Source: Acidimicrobiia bacterium (GTDB taxonomy: Bacteria; Actinomycetota; Acidimicrobiia; UBA5794; UBA11373). From it: 6,013 nt of DNA. The stretch covers positions 1 to 6,013 of the forward strand of contig JALOLI010000139.1 in NCBI GenBank assembly GCA_025456165.1, written 5' to 3'. Made by a program: the position numbers and the translations under genes. The notes below the pieces were generated by a model, which saw only the letters and a program-made list of their open reading frames with translations, did no database searches and had not been told where the DNA came from. Positions 4,573 to 6,013 of this stretch are shown here, in pieces. The number at the start of each line of letters is the position of its first letter. The stretch's first letter is position 1.

Positions 4573-6013
4573 GCACGGAGAAGGCCCCGCGCCAGAAGGT
4601 GCCCCTGGGAGGCCGCTACTGGCGCCTGTGGACGGCCAGCGTCATCTCGAACCTGGTGGCTCAGCGCCTGCCCTGGCTGATCTTCACCCTGCCCGCCGGG
4701 GTGATCACCGACCGCCTCGACCGGCGCCGCATCATGGTCTGGGCCGATGTGGCCCGGGCGGCCCTGGTCTCGGTGATCGCCACCGCGGTGCTCATCGGCC
4801 GGCGGGGCTTGCCGTCGCCGGAGGAGGTAGCCGGGGGCGGCGACATCCCCACCAACGGCGCCGTCTACGGGGTGCTGCTGGGAGCGGTCCTCCTGCTCGG
4901 CTTCGCCGAGGTCCTGCGCGACAACGCCGGGCAGACCTTCCTGCCCGCCCTGGTGAAGCCGGAGGCGCTGGAGAAGGCCAACGGCAGCCTGTGGGGCGCC
5001 GAGATGCTGGCCAACTCGTTCATCGGCCCGCCGCTGGGGAGCCTGCTCCTCGGCGTGGGCTTCGCCCTGCCCTTCTTCGTCAACGCCGGGGGCTACGCCG
5101 TGGCCGCCGGGCTCATCTTCCTGATCGCCGGGCAGTTCCGGGCCAAGGGCGCCGCTTCACCCGGCACCCGGGTGCAGTGGCGGGTGGAGATGAAGGAAGG
5201 CTTCTTCTGGCTGTGGCACCACGAACTGCTGCGGCCGATGGCGATCATCCTCGGCCTGCTCAACGGCCTGGGGATGATGATGTGGGCCACCTTCGTGCTC
5301 TTCGCCCAGGAGGAGCTGGACCTGGAGACCGGCCTGTTCACCGGGGTCTTCCAGCCGGTGGCCCACCTCTTCGGTTTTCAGAGCGTGGGGACCTTCATCT
5401 TCACCCTGCTGATCATGGGCGGGGCGGTGGGCGGCATCATCGGGAGCCTGCTGGCCGCCCGGGTCAGCAAGGCCCTGGGCAGCGGGCCGTCTCTCTACCT
5501 CACCATCCTGGGCGGGGCGGTCACCGCCGCCGTCACCGGCATCGCCACCCGGTGGTGGCTGGCTTTCCTGATGACGGTGATCGCGACCTTCACCTCGATC
5601 CTGTGGAACGTGATCACCGTGTCGCTGCGCCAGACGATCATCCCCGACCACCTGCTGGGCCGGGTCAACAGCGTCTACCGCTTCTTCGGGTGGGGGATGA
5701 TGCCCATCGGCTCGCTGATCGGCGGGGCGGTGGTGGCGCTGGGCACCTCCTGGGTGTCGCGGTCCCAGGGCCTGCGCTGGCCGTTCTTCGTGGTCGCCGG
5801 GGGTCACATGGCGCTGCTGATCTACGCCCTGCCCCGGCTGACGACGGCCAAGATCGAAGGGGCCCGGGTCGAGGCGCTGGCGCGCCACGAAGCCGAGCAG
5901 GGGCCAGGTTCTGCCTCCCCCGTGGGGACGGGGGAGGCGCGGGCGGCGGAGCCGCCGGCGGTGCCAGGTTTGGCCTCCCCCGTGGGGACGGGGGAGGCGC
6001 GGGCGGCGGAGCC
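4569..6013 (+). CDS. MFS exporter, apparently lacking TM1; open at the window end
   Basis: This is a major facilitator superfamily transporter of the MFS_3/EntS-like exporter group, at least 481 residues, with no stop before the window edge. The GTG at 4569 is supported by AGGAG 5 nt upstream and by the GTGA overlap with the regulator. Seen: RYWRLWTASVISNL (16-29); motif A in the loop after TM2, GVITDRLDRRR (44-54); FAEVLRDNAGQTFLPALV around 112-129, with R117-D118-N119; a GPPLGSLLLGVGFALPFFVN helix pair; then ILWNVITVSLRQTIIPDHLLGRVNSVYR (344-371), which is highly typical of this group. Relatives normally have about 25-30 residues (a GDG motif plus TM1) between SNL and the AQRLPWL helix; here SNLVAQRLPWL is continuous. 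The hydrophobic core ends near residue 425, and from 445 the tail is made of 20-residue repeats. Family and export role are well supported; the substrate (probably a drug or metabolite) and activity are not. Confidence 0.85.
   Translation, partial: MSTEKAPRQKVPLGGRYWRLWTASVISNLVAQRLPWLIFTLPAGVITDRLDRRRIMVWADVARAALVSVIATAVLIGRRGLPSPEEVAGGGDIPTNGAVYGVLLGAVLLLGFAEVLRDNAGQTFLPALVKPEALEKANGSLWGAEMLANSFIGPPLGSLLLGVGFALPFFVNAGGYAVAAGLIFLIAGQFRAKGAASPGTRVQWRVEMKEGFFWLWHHELLRPMAIILGLLNGLGMMMWATFVLFAQEELDLETGLFTGVFQPVAHLFGFQSVGTFIFTLLIMGGAVGGIIGSLLAARVSKALGSGPSLYLTILGGAVTAAVTGIATRWWLAFLMTVIATFTSILWNVITVSLRQTIIPDHLLGRVNSVYRFFGWGMMPIGSLIGGAVVALGTSWVSRSQGLRWPFFVVAGGHMALLIYALPRLTTAKIEGARVEALARHEAEQGPGSASPVGTGEARAAEPPAVPGLASPVGTGEARAAE
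5903..6013 (+). repeat. 60-bp palindromic tandem repeat in the exporter tail, continuing past the window
   Basis: The sequence repeats with a period of exactly 60 bp, unit 1 at 5903-5962 and unit 2 from 5963, cut at 6013. Only positions 5911-5912 (CT against TG) differ over the 51 bp that can be compared. Each unit has a perfect 11-bp stem, GCCTCCCCCGT with ACGGGGGAGGC around a GGGG loop (5913-5938 and 5973-5998), and a second 6-bp stem GGCGGC-GGA-GCCGCC (5942-5956). The period is a multiple of three, so each copy adds 20 residues, read as PG(S/L)ASPVGTGEARAAEPPA with G or V before it. Confidence 0.9.

Noticed and set aside
5157..5888. Open minus-strand frame opposite the exporter.
   Set aside because: The composition is Gln/His/Pro/Gly/Asp-rich, as expected from the complement of a membrane-protein gene; the plus strand carries clear MFS motifs.
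5913..5998. Possible start of a CRISPR array: two GC-rich hairpin repeats 60 bp apart.
   Set aside because: The whole 60-bp unit is repeated, including what would be the spacer, apart from two bases at 5911-5912 in the compared stretch, and it is read in frame as part of the exporter.

Overview
The window is high-GC DNA, with codon third positions almost all G or C. It carries densely packed short genes, a Thr-rich lipoprotein of the kind common in high-GC Gram-positives, and probable leaderless TAnnnT promoters. This fits an actinobacterium, perhaps of the Acidimicrobiia type. The lineage is inferred from style and from resemblance of the transporter, not from a marker gene. No rRNA, tRNA, CRISPR array, transposase or phage gene was seen.

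Layout. (1) 1-456 (+) is the 3' part of a MOSC-domain gene cut by the window edge. (2) 492-1379 (+) is a Thr-rich lipoprotein with a DUF3298/RsiV-like domain, followed 35 bp later by a single-domain GNAT acetyltransferase (1415-1927). The pair probably share a transcript from a promoter near 465. (3) 2018-2996 (-) is a two-gene operon: an Af1521-like macro-domain protein upstream of a small CPW-motif protein resembling the TIGR04076 family. It converges on the first GNAT gene, with a candidate hairpin between them. (4) 3038-3961 (+) is a two-domain GNAT protein, divergent from the macro gene across only 41 bp. That gap appears to hold two interleaved leaderless promoters. (5) 4006-4572 (+) is an ArsR-like winged-helix regulator, coupled by a 4-bp GTGA overlap to an MFS exporter (4569 to beyond 6013). 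A TTGACA promoter overlaps the upstream stop codon, and GTCGG half-sites around it suggest autoregulation.

Functionally this is mostly chromosomal housekeeping or accessory material: small-molecule acetylation, ADP-ribose binding, and a regulator-exporter pair. No clear new multi-gene system is visible. Two observations stand out, both in the transporter. It appears to lack the first transmembrane helix through a clean in-frame deletion. Its C-terminal tail is built from 60-bp, GC-rich, doubly palindromic tandem repeats that stay in frame and run off the window. A second tier of interest is the interleaved divergent promoters and the possible operator of the regulator.
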